From Bosea sp. (in: a-proteobacteria) (GTDB lineage: Bacteria > Pseudomonadota > Alphaproteobacteria > Rhizobiales > Beijerinckiaceae), in the NCBI GenBank assembly GCA_023910605.1, contig JAAVVV010000001.1:3586698-3650697 (forward strand): 64,000 bases of DNA, written 5' to 3'. Shown piece after piece: positions 46,854 to 53,898 of the stretch. The notes beneath the pieces are model-generated. The model made no database searches. It saw only the letters and a list, made by a program, of their open reading frames with translations, and was not told where the DNA came from. A program made the translations under genes and the position numbers. How positions within the stretch are numbered: position 1 is the first letter of the stretch; each line of letters starts with the position of its first letter.

Positions 46854-47333
46854 TCAGGCGGCTGCCTTGATCTCGACCCGCTTGGCCTTGGGCTGCGCGT
46901 CGGCCGGAAATGGAATTGAAACTGTCAGCACGCCATTCCTGAACGCGGCTGAGACGCCCTTGGAGTCAGCCTCGAAGGGCATCGGGATGGTTCGTGAGAA
47001 GGCGCCGTAGCTGCATTCGTAGACGTAGCGCTCCGCCGAGTTCTCCTCCTTCTCCTGCCGTTTCTCGCCGCGGATCGTCAGCATGTCGCCGTCGACGAGC
47101 AGCTCCACGTCCTTGATGTCGACGCCGGGCAGTTCGGCGGTCACCTCGAACATCTTGTCCTTCTGGGTGACGTTGATCCTTGGCGAAGCCGTGTCCTGCG
47201 GCCAGGTGAGTGAGGGGAGCGAACGGCCAAAGCTCTCGAAGGCCCGATCGACCTCCTGCCTGAGCGCCATGAAAGGATCGGACGACCCATTGCAATGCGG
47301 CCAGAGGCCGGAAAGCAGCGAACGCTTGTTCAT
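46854..47333 (-). CDS. Small heat-shock protein, Hsp20/alpha-crystallin family
   Basis: A 159-residue chaperone that holds unfolding proteins. The alpha-crystallin domain runs about 48-145: INVTQKDKMFEVTAELPGVD, MLTIRGEKRQEKEE, ECSYGAFSRTIPMPF and AAFRNGVLTVSIPF with the conserved A-x-x-x-N-G-V-L motif. The short N-terminal arm (DPFMALRQEVDRAFESFG) matches class A proteins. No ROSE-type thermometer was recognised in the leader, but a candidate CRP/FNR-like site lies about 120 bp upstream (47447). Confidence 0.93.
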   Translation of the reverse strand: MNKRSLLSGLWPHCNGSSDPFMALRQEVDRAFESFGRSLPSLTWPQDTASPRINVTQKDKMFEVTAELPGVDIKDVELLVDGDMLTIRGEKRQEKEENSAERYVYECSYGAFSRTIPMPFEADSKGVSAAFRNGVLTVSIPFPADAQPKAKRVEIKAAA

Positions 47334-47446
47334 CGTGACAGCTCCTTCGTTTGTCGTGACTGCGTGCGGCCAGCCGGGGAAAGCATGTGAGCTTTCTCTG
47401 CACCGGTCCGGCCATTGGAAGGCTATTGGAGCGCCGGGCCGAAAAA

Positions 47447-47460
47447 CTGATCCCGCTCAA
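47447..47460. promoter_or_regulatory. Candidate CRP/FNR/FixK-type site between hsp20 and DUF992 gene
   Basis: CTGA-TCCCGC-TCAA, one base from the TTGA-N6-TCAA FixK/FNR consensus. It lies between the divergent hsp20 and DUF992 genes. The same architecture recurs at 49975 and 53837. Confidence 0.35.
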
Positions 47461-47530
47461 CGTCTGACCCGGATTTTGTGAAATTTTGCCTCGTCATGCG
47501 GGGTGCGCGAGTCTGAAGAAGGAGACCAGC

Positions 47531-48037
47531 ATGACAGGCCGGATGATCGGCGCGATGGCGATTGCCTTGTGCGCCACAGCATTGCCCACCGCTCACGCCA
47601 ATGCTCAGCAGCCCACCCGGGTGCAGGCCGGCTTGCTGCGCTGCGACGTGTCGGCCGGGATCGGGCAGATCATCGGATCGACGCGAAGCCTGAGCTGCGT
47701 GTTCGAGCGCTTGCGCGGACATCCGGAGCGCTATCGCGGCATTATCCGGCATGCCGGCCTCGATATCGGCGCGACCAGCCGGGGCGTGATGGTCTGGGGC
47801 GTGCTCGCTCCGTCGCAGGTCCGGCGCGGCGCGCTTGCAGGCCGCTATGCCGGAACATCCGCCGAAGTGACCGCCGGCCTTGGCGTCGGGGCCAACGTCC
47901 TCCTTGGCGGATCAGCCAACAGCATCGCCTTGCAGCCTGTCTCGGTGCAGGCCCAGCTTGGCCTCAACATCGCGGTGGGCGTGGCGGAGCTGACGCTTGA
48001 GCGGGTTCGGCGGCGGCAGGGCGTTCGCGCGGACTGA
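47531..48037 (+). CDS. DUF992-family exported protein
   Basis: A 168-residue protein with a signal peptide (GRMIGAMAIALCATALPTAHA) cleaved near NAQQ. The mature part matches DUF992, which is common in Hyphomicrobiales: VQAGLLRCDVSAGIGQIIGS, LSCVFERLRGHPERYRGIIR, GLDIGATSRGVMVWGVLAPS, ALAGRYAGTSAEVTAGLGVG and LQPVSVQAQLGLNIAVGVAEL. The function is unknown; it is likely periplasmic. It is divergent from hsp20 and 3 bp before the CarS-like gene, so those two are probably co-transcribed. Confidence 0.85.
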   Translation: MTGRMIGAMAIALCATALPTAHANAQQPTRVQAGLLRCDVSAGIGQIIGSTRSLSCVFERLRGHPERYRGIIRHAGLDIGATSRGVMVWGVLAPSQVRRGALAGRYAGTSAEVTAGLGVGANVLLGGSANSIALQPVSVQAQLGLNIAVGVAELTLERVRRRQGVRAD

Positions 48038-48040
48038 CCC

Positions 48041-48529
48041 ATGGAAGCGGACCTGATCGCCAGGATTCTGCTTCTCCTGACTGTGGCGAATGGAGCGCCG
48101 GTTCTGGCCGCCAAGCTGCTCGCGGCCCGCTGGGCCCATCCCATCGATGCAGGCGTCGTCTGCCGCGACGGGCATCCCGTCCTCGGGCGTTCGAAGACGG
48201 TTCGTGGGCTGGCTGCCTCGCTTCTTGCAACCGCCGCCTGCGCGCCTGTCGTCGAGCTGATGTTCATCGATGGCCTCCTGCTGGCTGCAGCCGCCATGGC
48301 GGGAGACCTGGCGGCGAGCTTCATCAAGCGACGCATGGGGCTCGCTCCCAGCAGCATGGCGTTCGGCCTCGACCAGATTCCGGAGACGCTGTTGCCCTGC
48401 CTCGTTCTCGCCGAGCGCCTTGGGCTGTCCTGGGGGGATATCATTGCCGTCGTCGGGTGTTTTCTTGTGGGTGAACTGGTCGTGTCGCGCCTGTTGTTCA
48501 GGCTTGGGATCCGCGATCGTCCCTACTGA
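48041..48529 (+). CDS. CDP-archaeol synthase (CarS)-like membrane protein
   Basis: A 162-residue membrane protein. Segments ANGAPVLAAKLL, HPIDAGVVCRDGHPVLGRSKT, GDLAASFIKRRMGL and FGLDQIPETLLPCL are those of the CarS family, relatives of CdsA that transfer CMP from CTP to unsaturated archaeal-type phospholipid alcohols. Bacterial homologues occur without archaeal lipids, so the reaction here is unknown, probably a CDP-lipid of some kind. It follows the DUF992 gene by 3 bp. Convergent with the metallophosphoesterase gene (4-bp gap). Confidence 0.75.
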   Translation: MEADLIARILLLLTVANGAPVLAAKLLAARWAHPIDAGVVCRDGHPVLGRSKTVRGLAASLLATAACAPVVELMFIDGLLLAAAAMAGDLAASFIKRRMGLAPSSMAFGLDQIPETLLPCLVLAERLGLSWGDIIAVVGCFLVGELVVSRLLFRLGIRDRPY

Positions 48530-48533
48530 AGCC

Positions 48534-49496
48534 TTATTCAGCGATGAGGCGATGCAAGGTCACCTCCGGCGGACAATTGAACCGGGCCGCGACTACCGAG
48601 CTTCCGAGACCGCGGGACGTATAGCCCTGCATGGAGCCATGCCGCCATGCGCCCGCCCCGTAGCGTCGAGGAAGTCTGGCCCCCAGCGTGATCGGGAAAC
48701 CGCCTGGCAGGCAGATCTGGCCGCCATGCGTATGGCCGGACAGCATCACGTCAAATTCCGCGTGGGCGGCTTGCCGGTAGATTTCCGGCGTATGCGAGAG
48801 CAGGATCGAGAAAGCGTCACTGGGGATGTCCGCAGCCGCCTTCTCGATGTTGTCAGCGCGGTAGAAGTGCGCGTCATCGACTCCGGCGACATGCAGCCTT
48901 GCGTCGCCCTGCTCCACTGCGAACGCCTCGTTCATCAGCACGCGGACGCCCATGGCCTCCAGCCTCGGAACCATCCGGACGCTGTCATGGTTCCCCAGCA
49001 CAGCCAGCACCGGACGACGCAGCACTCCCACCAGCCGCTCCATCGACGCCATCGAGGCGTCGATGGGGCCGTGGGTCTTGCAACGGAAATCGCCGGTGAG
49101 CACGCATAGCTGGTAGTCCAAACCGGCTGTCAGCCCAACGGCGGCGGCGACCGCCGCTTCACTCATGTCGGCGTGGGGGTCGCTGACATGCAGGATGCGG
49201 AAGCCCGAGAGCCCTGCATGGCGTTGCGGCAGACGCAGCGCGTTCTCCATCAGGCGGACATGTCCGGCGTTGCGACGGCCGCGGCCGCGCAGACCTGACA
49301 GCCAGAGCGCGGTCTCGATGAGGGCCGGCGCGAAGCGCACGTTCTCCAGGTGGAACCAGGTCAAGCCTTGTCCGAACACCTGGGCCTCATGCTCGGCCTC
49401 GATGCCGAGGCGCTGCCGGGCGTGAAGGCGGCCGAGGCGCCGCTCGAGAAGCCCCAAGGCCTGCGCGTCTTCGCTGTGCTCGTCAGGCGCGTTCAT
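48534..49496 (-). CDS. Metallophosphoesterase (calcineurin-like)
   Basis: A 320-residue protein with a complete metallophosphoesterase motif set: ILHVSDPHADM, LCVLTGDFRCKTHGP, VLAVLGNHDSV, LLSHTPE and MLSGHTHGGQICLPGG. These bind two metals. The extra ~100 N-terminal residues are helical. Family members act on phosphodiesters or UDP-DAG-like lipids; the substrate is not inferable. The start ATG 49496 was chosen because the longer frame overlaps the cytochrome gene. Confidence 0.85.
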   Translation of the reverse strand: MNAPDEHSEDAQALGLLERRLGRLHARQRLGIEAEHEAQVFGQGLTWFHLENVRFAPALIETALWLSGLRGRGRRNAGHVRLMENALRLPQRHAGLSGFRILHVSDPHADMSEAAVAAAVGLTAGLDYQLCVLTGDFRCKTHGPIDASMASMERLVGVLRRPVLAVLGNHDSVRMVPRLEAMGVRVLMNEAFAVEQGDARLHVAGVDDAHFYRADNIEKAAADIPSDAFSILLSHTPEIYRQAAHAEFDVMLSGHTHGGQICLPGGFPITLGARLPRRYGAGAWRHGSMQGYTSRGLGSSVVAARFNCPPEVTLHRLIAE

Positions 49497-49516
49497 GGTG
49501 TTTCGCAGGCCTCTGG

Positions 49517-49909
49517 TCAGGCAGAGGCAGGAGCGGTTCTGCGGCGCGGCGGCTCTGGCCGCCACTGTCGGGAGATGCGCCGGATGTAGGCCACCAGCCC
49601 GTCGGTCGCGTCCTCGTCGAGCCTGAATTCCGGCATGCCAGGGTGACGGACGACCACGCCGTCGATCAGGTCGGGCGCGGGGCTGTTGCCCGGATAGCGT
49701 TCCGCGATCAGCGGAAAGCGCGGCGCCTGCGGGTTAGGGCTCAAGCCCGTCCGCCCGATCGCGTGGCACCGTGCGCAATGCTGCCGCGCCACCTCGCGCC
49801 CGATCCGCACGCTCTCGCGATTGTTCGGATTCTGCGCATCGGCAGGCATCGCCAACGCTCCACCCAAGCCAAGCGCTCCGGCCGCAAGAACGATCAGCCA
49901 AGCTTTCAT
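49517..49909 (-). CDS. Small c-type cytochrome
   Basis: A 130-residue exported cytochrome with a signal peptide (AWLIVLAAGALGLGGALA, cleaved near MPADA). The heme site CARCH is at 45-49 and the likely axial Met lies in RHPGMPEFRL. One heme is bound. It probably carries electrons in the periplasm for an oxidase or dehydrogenase, though the partner is unknown. ATG 49909 is the start with a sensible signal sequence. It is divergent from the phasin gene, with a candidate FNR-like site between them. Confidence 0.85.
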   Translation of the reverse strand: MKAWLIVLAAGALGLGGALAMPADAQNPNNRESVRIGREVARQHCARCHAIGRTGLSPNPQAPRFPLIAERYPGNSPAPDLIDGVVVRHPGMPEFRLDEDATDGLVAYIRRISRQWRPEPPRRRTAPASA

Positions 49910-49974
49910 CCCGGGTGCTCCGCTCGCCTCATGAAACCGTCGGGCCAAGCTGCGGAATGTCATGCGCATGGTCC

Positions 49975-49988
49975 CTGATCTGCGTCAG
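49975..49988. promoter_or_regulatory. Candidate CRP/FNR-type palindrome between cytochrome c and phasin genes
   Basis: CTGA-TCTGCG-TCAG, a palindrome of the same architecture as 47447 and 53837, roughly 65-75 bp from both flanking starts. Confidence 0.35.
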
Positions 49989-50055
49989 AGTATTCGATGG
50001 CGATGCTGGAAAGGTGCGGTCGGCTCGGGGATGCAACCAGCCTCAGGAGAGCAGG

Positions 50056-50442
50056 ATGACCAACGGAACGCAGCAGAAGGCCGAACAGGCTCGCGGAGCA
50101 GACGCGGGCGTCAAGAAGGCGGCTGACGCCATGCAGCAGGGACTAGCGGCCTTGATGAGCGGCCCGCAGCGCCTGATGCAGGCCAACATCGAGACGATCA
50201 GCGAGAGCCTGAACTTCATGAACCGCCGCATGAAGGCGCAAGCGGCAATGCTCAGCGGCTTCGGCCAGCTCGCGAATGGCGGCAACCTGGCCGACGCGCA
50301 GCGCCACTTCATCGAGACGATGAGCCGCGAAATGGCCGAAGAGGTCCAGGAGCTGGGTGACTTCGCTCGCAAGAGCATCGAAACCATGACCCGCGGGGCC
50401 GGCGGCGCGGGGCCGGCTTCGTCATCGGCCCGGATGTCCTGA
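50056..50442 (+). CDS. Phasin (phasin_2 family)
   Basis: A 128-residue, all-helical phasin. Phasins coat polyhydroxyalkanoate granules and control their size and number. The family segments are visible: LMQANIETISESLNFMNRRM-KAQ, FGQLANGGNLADAQRHFIET and EVQELGDFARKSIETM. There is a ribosome-binding site CAGGAGAGCAGG before ATG 50056. It lies in the same cluster as the PHA synthase at 53.9 kb, which supports a granule role, and 20 bp before the universal stress protein gene. Confidence 0.85.
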   Translation: MTNGTQQKAEQARGADAGVKKAADAMQQGLAALMSGPQRLMQANIETISESLNFMNRRMKAQAAMLSGFGQLANGGNLADAQRHFIETMSREMAEEVQELGDFARKSIETMTRGAGGAGPASSSARMS

Positions 50443-50462
50443 GCGCGTGCGGAGGCATTGCC

Positions 50463-51329
50463 ATGTCGACGGCACGATCCAGAACTGCTCCGATCGCCGC
50501 TCCCGCATCCCCTGTTTTCGAGGATATCCTTGTCTACCTCGATGACAGCGCGGCGTCTGCCAACGCGCTCGCCTACGCCGACGCGCTGGCGCCAGAGGGC
50601 AATGTCGCCGCCCTGATGTATGGCATGATGCCGAGCTACACCGCGTCCGAATTCGGCGCGGAGGCCTGGCTCATCGCGCAACGGGAAGCGGAGCTGAACG
50701 CCGGGAAGAACGAGGCGCGGCTGCGCGAGAAGCTGTTTGGCAAGGGCTCTCGCGCCGATTTGCGGCGGACGAACATCACGCCGGGCGAAGAAGGGCGCGC
50801 GCTGGCCGAGCAGACGCTCTACGCCGACGCCGTCGTCATCGGCTGGCCAGGGGGCAATGACGGCGAACAGCCCGTCAAGGCTTTCGAAGGAGCATTGTAT
50901 CACTCGGGGCGCCCGGCGATCCTCGTGCCCTACGGTTATGCAGGCCGAGGCGCGCCGAAGACCGTGATGGTTGCGTGGACCGCGTCGCGTGAGGCGGCGC
51001 GGGCCGTGAACGACGCCATGCCGTTGCTGAAAAGCGCAACGCAGGTGAGGGTCGCGATCGTCGCGGACGACTGGGCGCGGCGCGAGTCGAACCCCGGGGA
51101 TGACATCGCTCGGCACCTTGCCCGCCATGACGTCAAGGTCGATGTGCGCCATGTCCCGACGAATGGCGAGCTGGTCTACAAGGTCCTGCTCGACGAGGCC
51201 CGGTTCATCGGTGCGGACATGGTCGTCATGGGCGGCTACAGCCGCAGCTGGACGGGCGAGTGGCTGTTCGGCGGCGTGACGCGCGACATGCTCGGCAAGA
51301 TGACCGTACCAGTGCTCATGTCGCACTGA
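50463..51329 (+). CDS. Universal stress protein, two-domain type
   Basis: A 288-residue protein. The N-terminal Usp-like half (about 18-140, ILVYLDDSAASANALAYADA) is degenerate. The C-terminal half (about 160-288) has KTVMVAWTASREAARAVNDAM and the ATP-binding-type MGGYSRSWTGEWLFGGVTRDML. Such proteins are induced by starvation, oxygen limitation or other stress. It lies between the phasin and the acyl-CoA synthetase fragment, and may share the phasin promoter. Confidence 0.88.
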   Translation: MSTARSRTAPIAAPASPVFEDILVYLDDSAASANALAYADALAPEGNVAALMYGMMPSYTASEFGAEAWLIAQREAELNAGKNEARLREKLFGKGSRADLRRTNITPGEEGRALAEQTLYADAVVIGWPGGNDGEQPVKAFEGALYHSGRPAILVPYGYAGRGAPKTVMVAWTASREAARAVNDAMPLLKSATQVRVAIVADDWARRESNPGDDIARHLARHDVKVDVRHVPTNGELVYKVLLDEARFIGADMVVMGGYSRSWTGEWLFGGVTRDMLGKMTVPVLMSH

Positions 51330-51330
51330 A

Positions 51331-51594
51331 GGCCGTCTTGCCGGGCTTTCGTCTCAGACCGTTGAAGCGCTTGACAAGGCGTTGCCAGCAACCTGGTCGA
51401 GCGCCAGTCCCGTGGACATCATCGGGGTTGCGCCGCCCGAGCGCTACGGCGACGCCATGCCGGCCCTGCTCTCGGAACCCGGCTGCTACGCCATTCTTGC
51501 GCTCCACTGCCCGACGGCCCTGGCGTCATCCTCGGAAGCGGCCGACGCCGTGGCGGCCACAGCCCGCAGGGGCGTCGAGGTGACGGCCCAATAG
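51331..51594 (+). pseudogene. Fragment of an ADP-forming acyl-CoA synthetase
   Basis: About 88 codons in one plus-strand frame (GLSSQTVEALDKALPATWSS, then PVDIIGVAPPERYGDAMPAL, LSEPGCYAILALHCPTALAS and SEAADAVAAT) that read as an interior piece of the large NDP-forming acetyl-CoA synthetase/Pat-like family. Such proteins normally have 700-900 residues, and this piece has neither the CoA-binding start nor the ATP-grasp end. It ends in a TAG stop at 51592-51594. It appears to be a deletion remnant, with no start codon needed. Confidence 0.7.
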
Positions 51595-51625
51595 CATCAG
51601 AAACCAGATCGGCGACGCAGAGGCG

Positions 51626-52090
51626 ATGATGGACATGACGAAGGGCGACAGCAGATGGACATCTCACAAGGCCTGGGTGCTCGTGGCCGACGGCCGCAAG
51701 GCGCTCATTGCGCGCAACATCGGCACCGCGCTGGCGCCGAGGCTGGACGTGCATGCGACCCTTACAGCGCCGGACAACCCCGCGACGCGGGAGCAGGCCA
51801 CCGATCGCCCGGGACGTTTCCGGAAGGACGCCATGCGTCGCATCGCCGCCGACCTGACGGACCTCCATGCGCTGGCCGAGGTGACCTTCCTGCGCGATGC
51901 CGCAACCCAGTTCGCACGGCTTCTGGACGAGGAGCCTGACGCCAAGGCCGTCGTCGTCGCGCCGCCCGTGGCCCTGGCGACGCTGCGCGGCGCTCTCGCC
52001 CGCCACGCGGAACGCATCGAAACAGAGTTGGCCAAGGACTTCACGAAGCATCCGCTCGCGGACATCGAGCGCGCACTCGCGGCAGAATGA
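51626..52090 (+). CDS. Host-attachment protein family (baeRF/PF10116 type)
   Basis: A 154-residue protein. Conserved segments are KAWVLVADGRKALIARNIG, NPATREQATDRPGRF and VVVAPPVALATLRGALARHA, with KDFTKHPLADIERALA at the end. The family was named after a mutant unable to attach to host cells and is related to release-factor-like domains; its real function is unclear. Several ATG codons start the frame (51626, 51629, 51635). It belongs to the stress/PHA gene group. Confidence 0.82.
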   Translation: MMDMTKGDSRWTSHKAWVLVADGRKALIARNIGTALAPRLDVHATLTAPDNPATREQATDRPGRFRKDAMRRIAADLTDLHALAEVTFLRDAATQFARLLDEEPDAKAVVVAPPVALATLRGALARHAERIETELAKDFTKHPLADIERALAAE

Positions 52091-52106
52091 GGCATTTGGC
52101 CCCGAG

Positions 52107-52538
52107 ATGAGCATTCTGATCGCTTACCCGACGAGCGAAGGACAGACGGAGAAGGTCACTGCCTTCATGCGTGAACGTCTGCTGGCGGGCGGCCATCAGG
52201 TGACAACCGGACGCCCCGGCGTCGCCGAAGGCCCGTCCCTCGCCGACGCCGATCGCGTTTTGGTCGCTGCCTCGCTTCATGCCGGCTCCCGCCAGAGCGA
52301 GGCCGTCGATTTCGCGAAGCGTCGTGCCGGGGAGCTCGATAGGCTGCAGGCCTTGATCCTGTCGGTCTCGCTCTCAGCCGCCGGGCGCGATCGGGCGGAC
52401 CTCGAAGCCCATGTGGCCCGCCTTGAACGTCAGACCGGCTGGGCAGCCGTCGCGCGGTTTTGCAGCGATCTGGTTCAAGACCGGGAAGTGGCGGCGACAG
52501 CAGCGCCAGGCGCGGCGGCTGGTCATGGATCTCCATGA
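52107..52538 (+). CDS. Flavodoxin-like protein (HemG-like), possibly truncated
   Basis: A 143-residue flavodoxin-like protein. The N-terminus MSILIAYPTSEGQTEKVTAF fits the phosphate-binding loop of flavodoxins and of HemG-like protoporphyrinogen oxidases, and LADADRVLVAASLHAGSRQ continues the fold. HemG-like proteins have about 170-200 residues and a family-like C-terminus; this one loses similarity after LERQTGWAAVARF and ends overlapping the next gene. It may be a frameshifted or truncated protein. Confidence 0.6.
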   Translation: MSILIAYPTSEGQTEKVTAFMRERLLAGGHQVTTGRPGVAEGPSLADADRVLVAASLHAGSRQSEAVDFAKRRAGELDRLQALILSVSLSAAGRDRADLEAHVARLERQTGWAAVARFCSDLVQDREVAATAAPGAAAGHGSP

Positions 52539-53817
52539 AACGCTCCTCCGGCTGGGCCTGAGCCTCGCGATCGGTTTGCTGGTCGGGGTCGAACGGCACT
52601 GGCGTGAGCGCGAGGCGCAGCCCGGCTCCCGGACAGCCGGACTGCGCACCTTCGGGCTGACCGGCCTGCTCGGCGGGATCGCCGGCCTCATGGCGCTGAC
52701 CTCGCCATTTGGCGGCGGGCTTCCAGGCGCGCTGCTGATCGGCTTCATCTATCTCGGCTTCGCCTCAGCGCTCATCATCTTCAAGCTTCGCGAAGCCATC
52801 GAGGATGAGACGACAAGCGTCACGACCGTTGTGGCTGCCCTGGTCGTGTTCGCGCTCGGGGCCTATGCCACAATGGGTGACAGGACGGTCGCTGCCGCCG
52901 CGGCGGTCGTGACCACCGCGCTGCTGGCCTCGCGTGAGGTTCTGCACGGCGCGCTCCGGCGAATCAGCTGGATGGAGCTCAGGTCGGCAGTCATCATCCT
53001 GATGATGTCCTTCGTCGTCCTGCCGCTGGTGCCGAGGACGCCGGTCGGACCTTTCGGCGGGGTCGATCTCGCGGAGGTTTGGACGCTCGCCATCCTGATG
53101 GCGACGATCAGTTTCGGCGCCTATGTTGCGGTGAAGCTGGTCGGCCCGCAGCGGGGATTGCTGCTTGGCGGCGCTCTCGGCGGCCTTGCCTCGTCGACCG
53201 CTGTGACGGTCTCCTCGGCGCGGCGCGCCGCTGCGCTCGAAGCCGATCCGCGTTCGCTCGCAGCCGGCGCTATGGCCGCGAGCGCCACCTCCATCCTGCG
53301 CATCGGCACGCTGGCGGTGTTGCTGAGGCCGGACCTGATCGCGGTGCTGGGCTTCCCGCTCGCGGCGGCGGCTCTTTGCTTCGGCGCCTTCGCCCTGGCT
53401 ACGACCCGCAAGGCGATGCCGGAGAAGGCTATCGCCGGCGGGCTGGCCAATCCGTTCGACCTGCGGGTCGTCCTCCGGCTGACCGTGCTGATCGCGCTGG
53501 CATCCTTTCTGGTCCAAGCGGGGCAAGCGCACCTCGGCTCCGGAGGCGTCGTTCCGCTTGCCGCACTGGGTGGTCTGGCCGATGCCGACGCGGTGGTTCT
53601 GTCGCTGAGCCGGATCGCCGGGACCGGGCTGTCGCGGGACGTTGCGGCCACTGCTGTCCTGCTCGCGATCTGCGCCGACATCGCGGCGAAGTGCGCCTAT
53701 GCGCGCGGTTTGGGGGGAGCCGTCTTCGGACGCGCCTATGCCGTGGCCGGTCTTGCGGCGGTCGGCGTCGGACTTCTGGTCTTCCATGCCCTGACGGGTC
53801 TTGCGCTGCGCGGCTGA
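52525..53817 (+). CDS. MgtC/DUF4010-family membrane protein
   Basis: A 430-residue membrane protein with about 12 hydrophobic segments. The N-terminal half is MgtC/SapB-like (RLGLSLAIGLLVGVERHWRE, TAGLRTFGLTGLLGG, EDETTSVTTVVAALVVFALG). The C-terminal half matches DUF4010 (GPQRGLLLGGALGGLASSTA, then LADADAVVLSLSRIAG). The combination occurs widely in bacteria but its substrate is unknown. ATG 52525 lies inside the end of the flavodoxin-like gene (14-nt overlap). Confidence 0.85.
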   Translation: MDLHETLLRLGLSLAIGLLVGVERHWREREAQPGSRTAGLRTFGLTGLLGGIAGLMALTSPFGGGLPGALLIGFIYLGFASALIIFKLREAIEDETTSVTTVVAALVVFALGAYATMGDRTVAAAAAVVTTALLASREVLHGALRRISWMELRSAVIILMMSFVVLPLVPRTPVGPFGGVDLAEVWTLAILMATISFGAYVAVKLVGPQRGLLLGGALGGLASSTAVTVSSARRAAALEADPRSLAAGAMAASATSILRIGTLAVLLRPDLIAVLGFPLAAAALCFGAFALATTRKAMPEKAIAGGLANPFDLRVVLRLTVLIALASFLVQAGQAHLGSGGVVPLAALGGLADADAVVLSLSRIAGTGLSRDVAATAVLLAICADIAAKCAYARGLGGAVFGRAYAVAGLAAVGVGLLVFHALTGLALRG

Positions 53818-53836
53818 GTCAGCGGGCGGGAAAAGA

Positions 53837-53850
53837 CTGACGCACCTCAG
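53837..53850. promoter_or_regulatory. Candidate CRP/FNR-type palindrome upstream of phaC
   Basis: CTGA-CGCACC-TCAG, centred about 55 bp before the PHA synthase start. The arrangement repeats at 47447 and 49975 in the same cluster. Confidence 0.35.
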
Positions 53851-53898
53851 TGTCTCTCTATGCCGAACCGCGACAGTGCGCCAAACCGGAGCCGGCCC

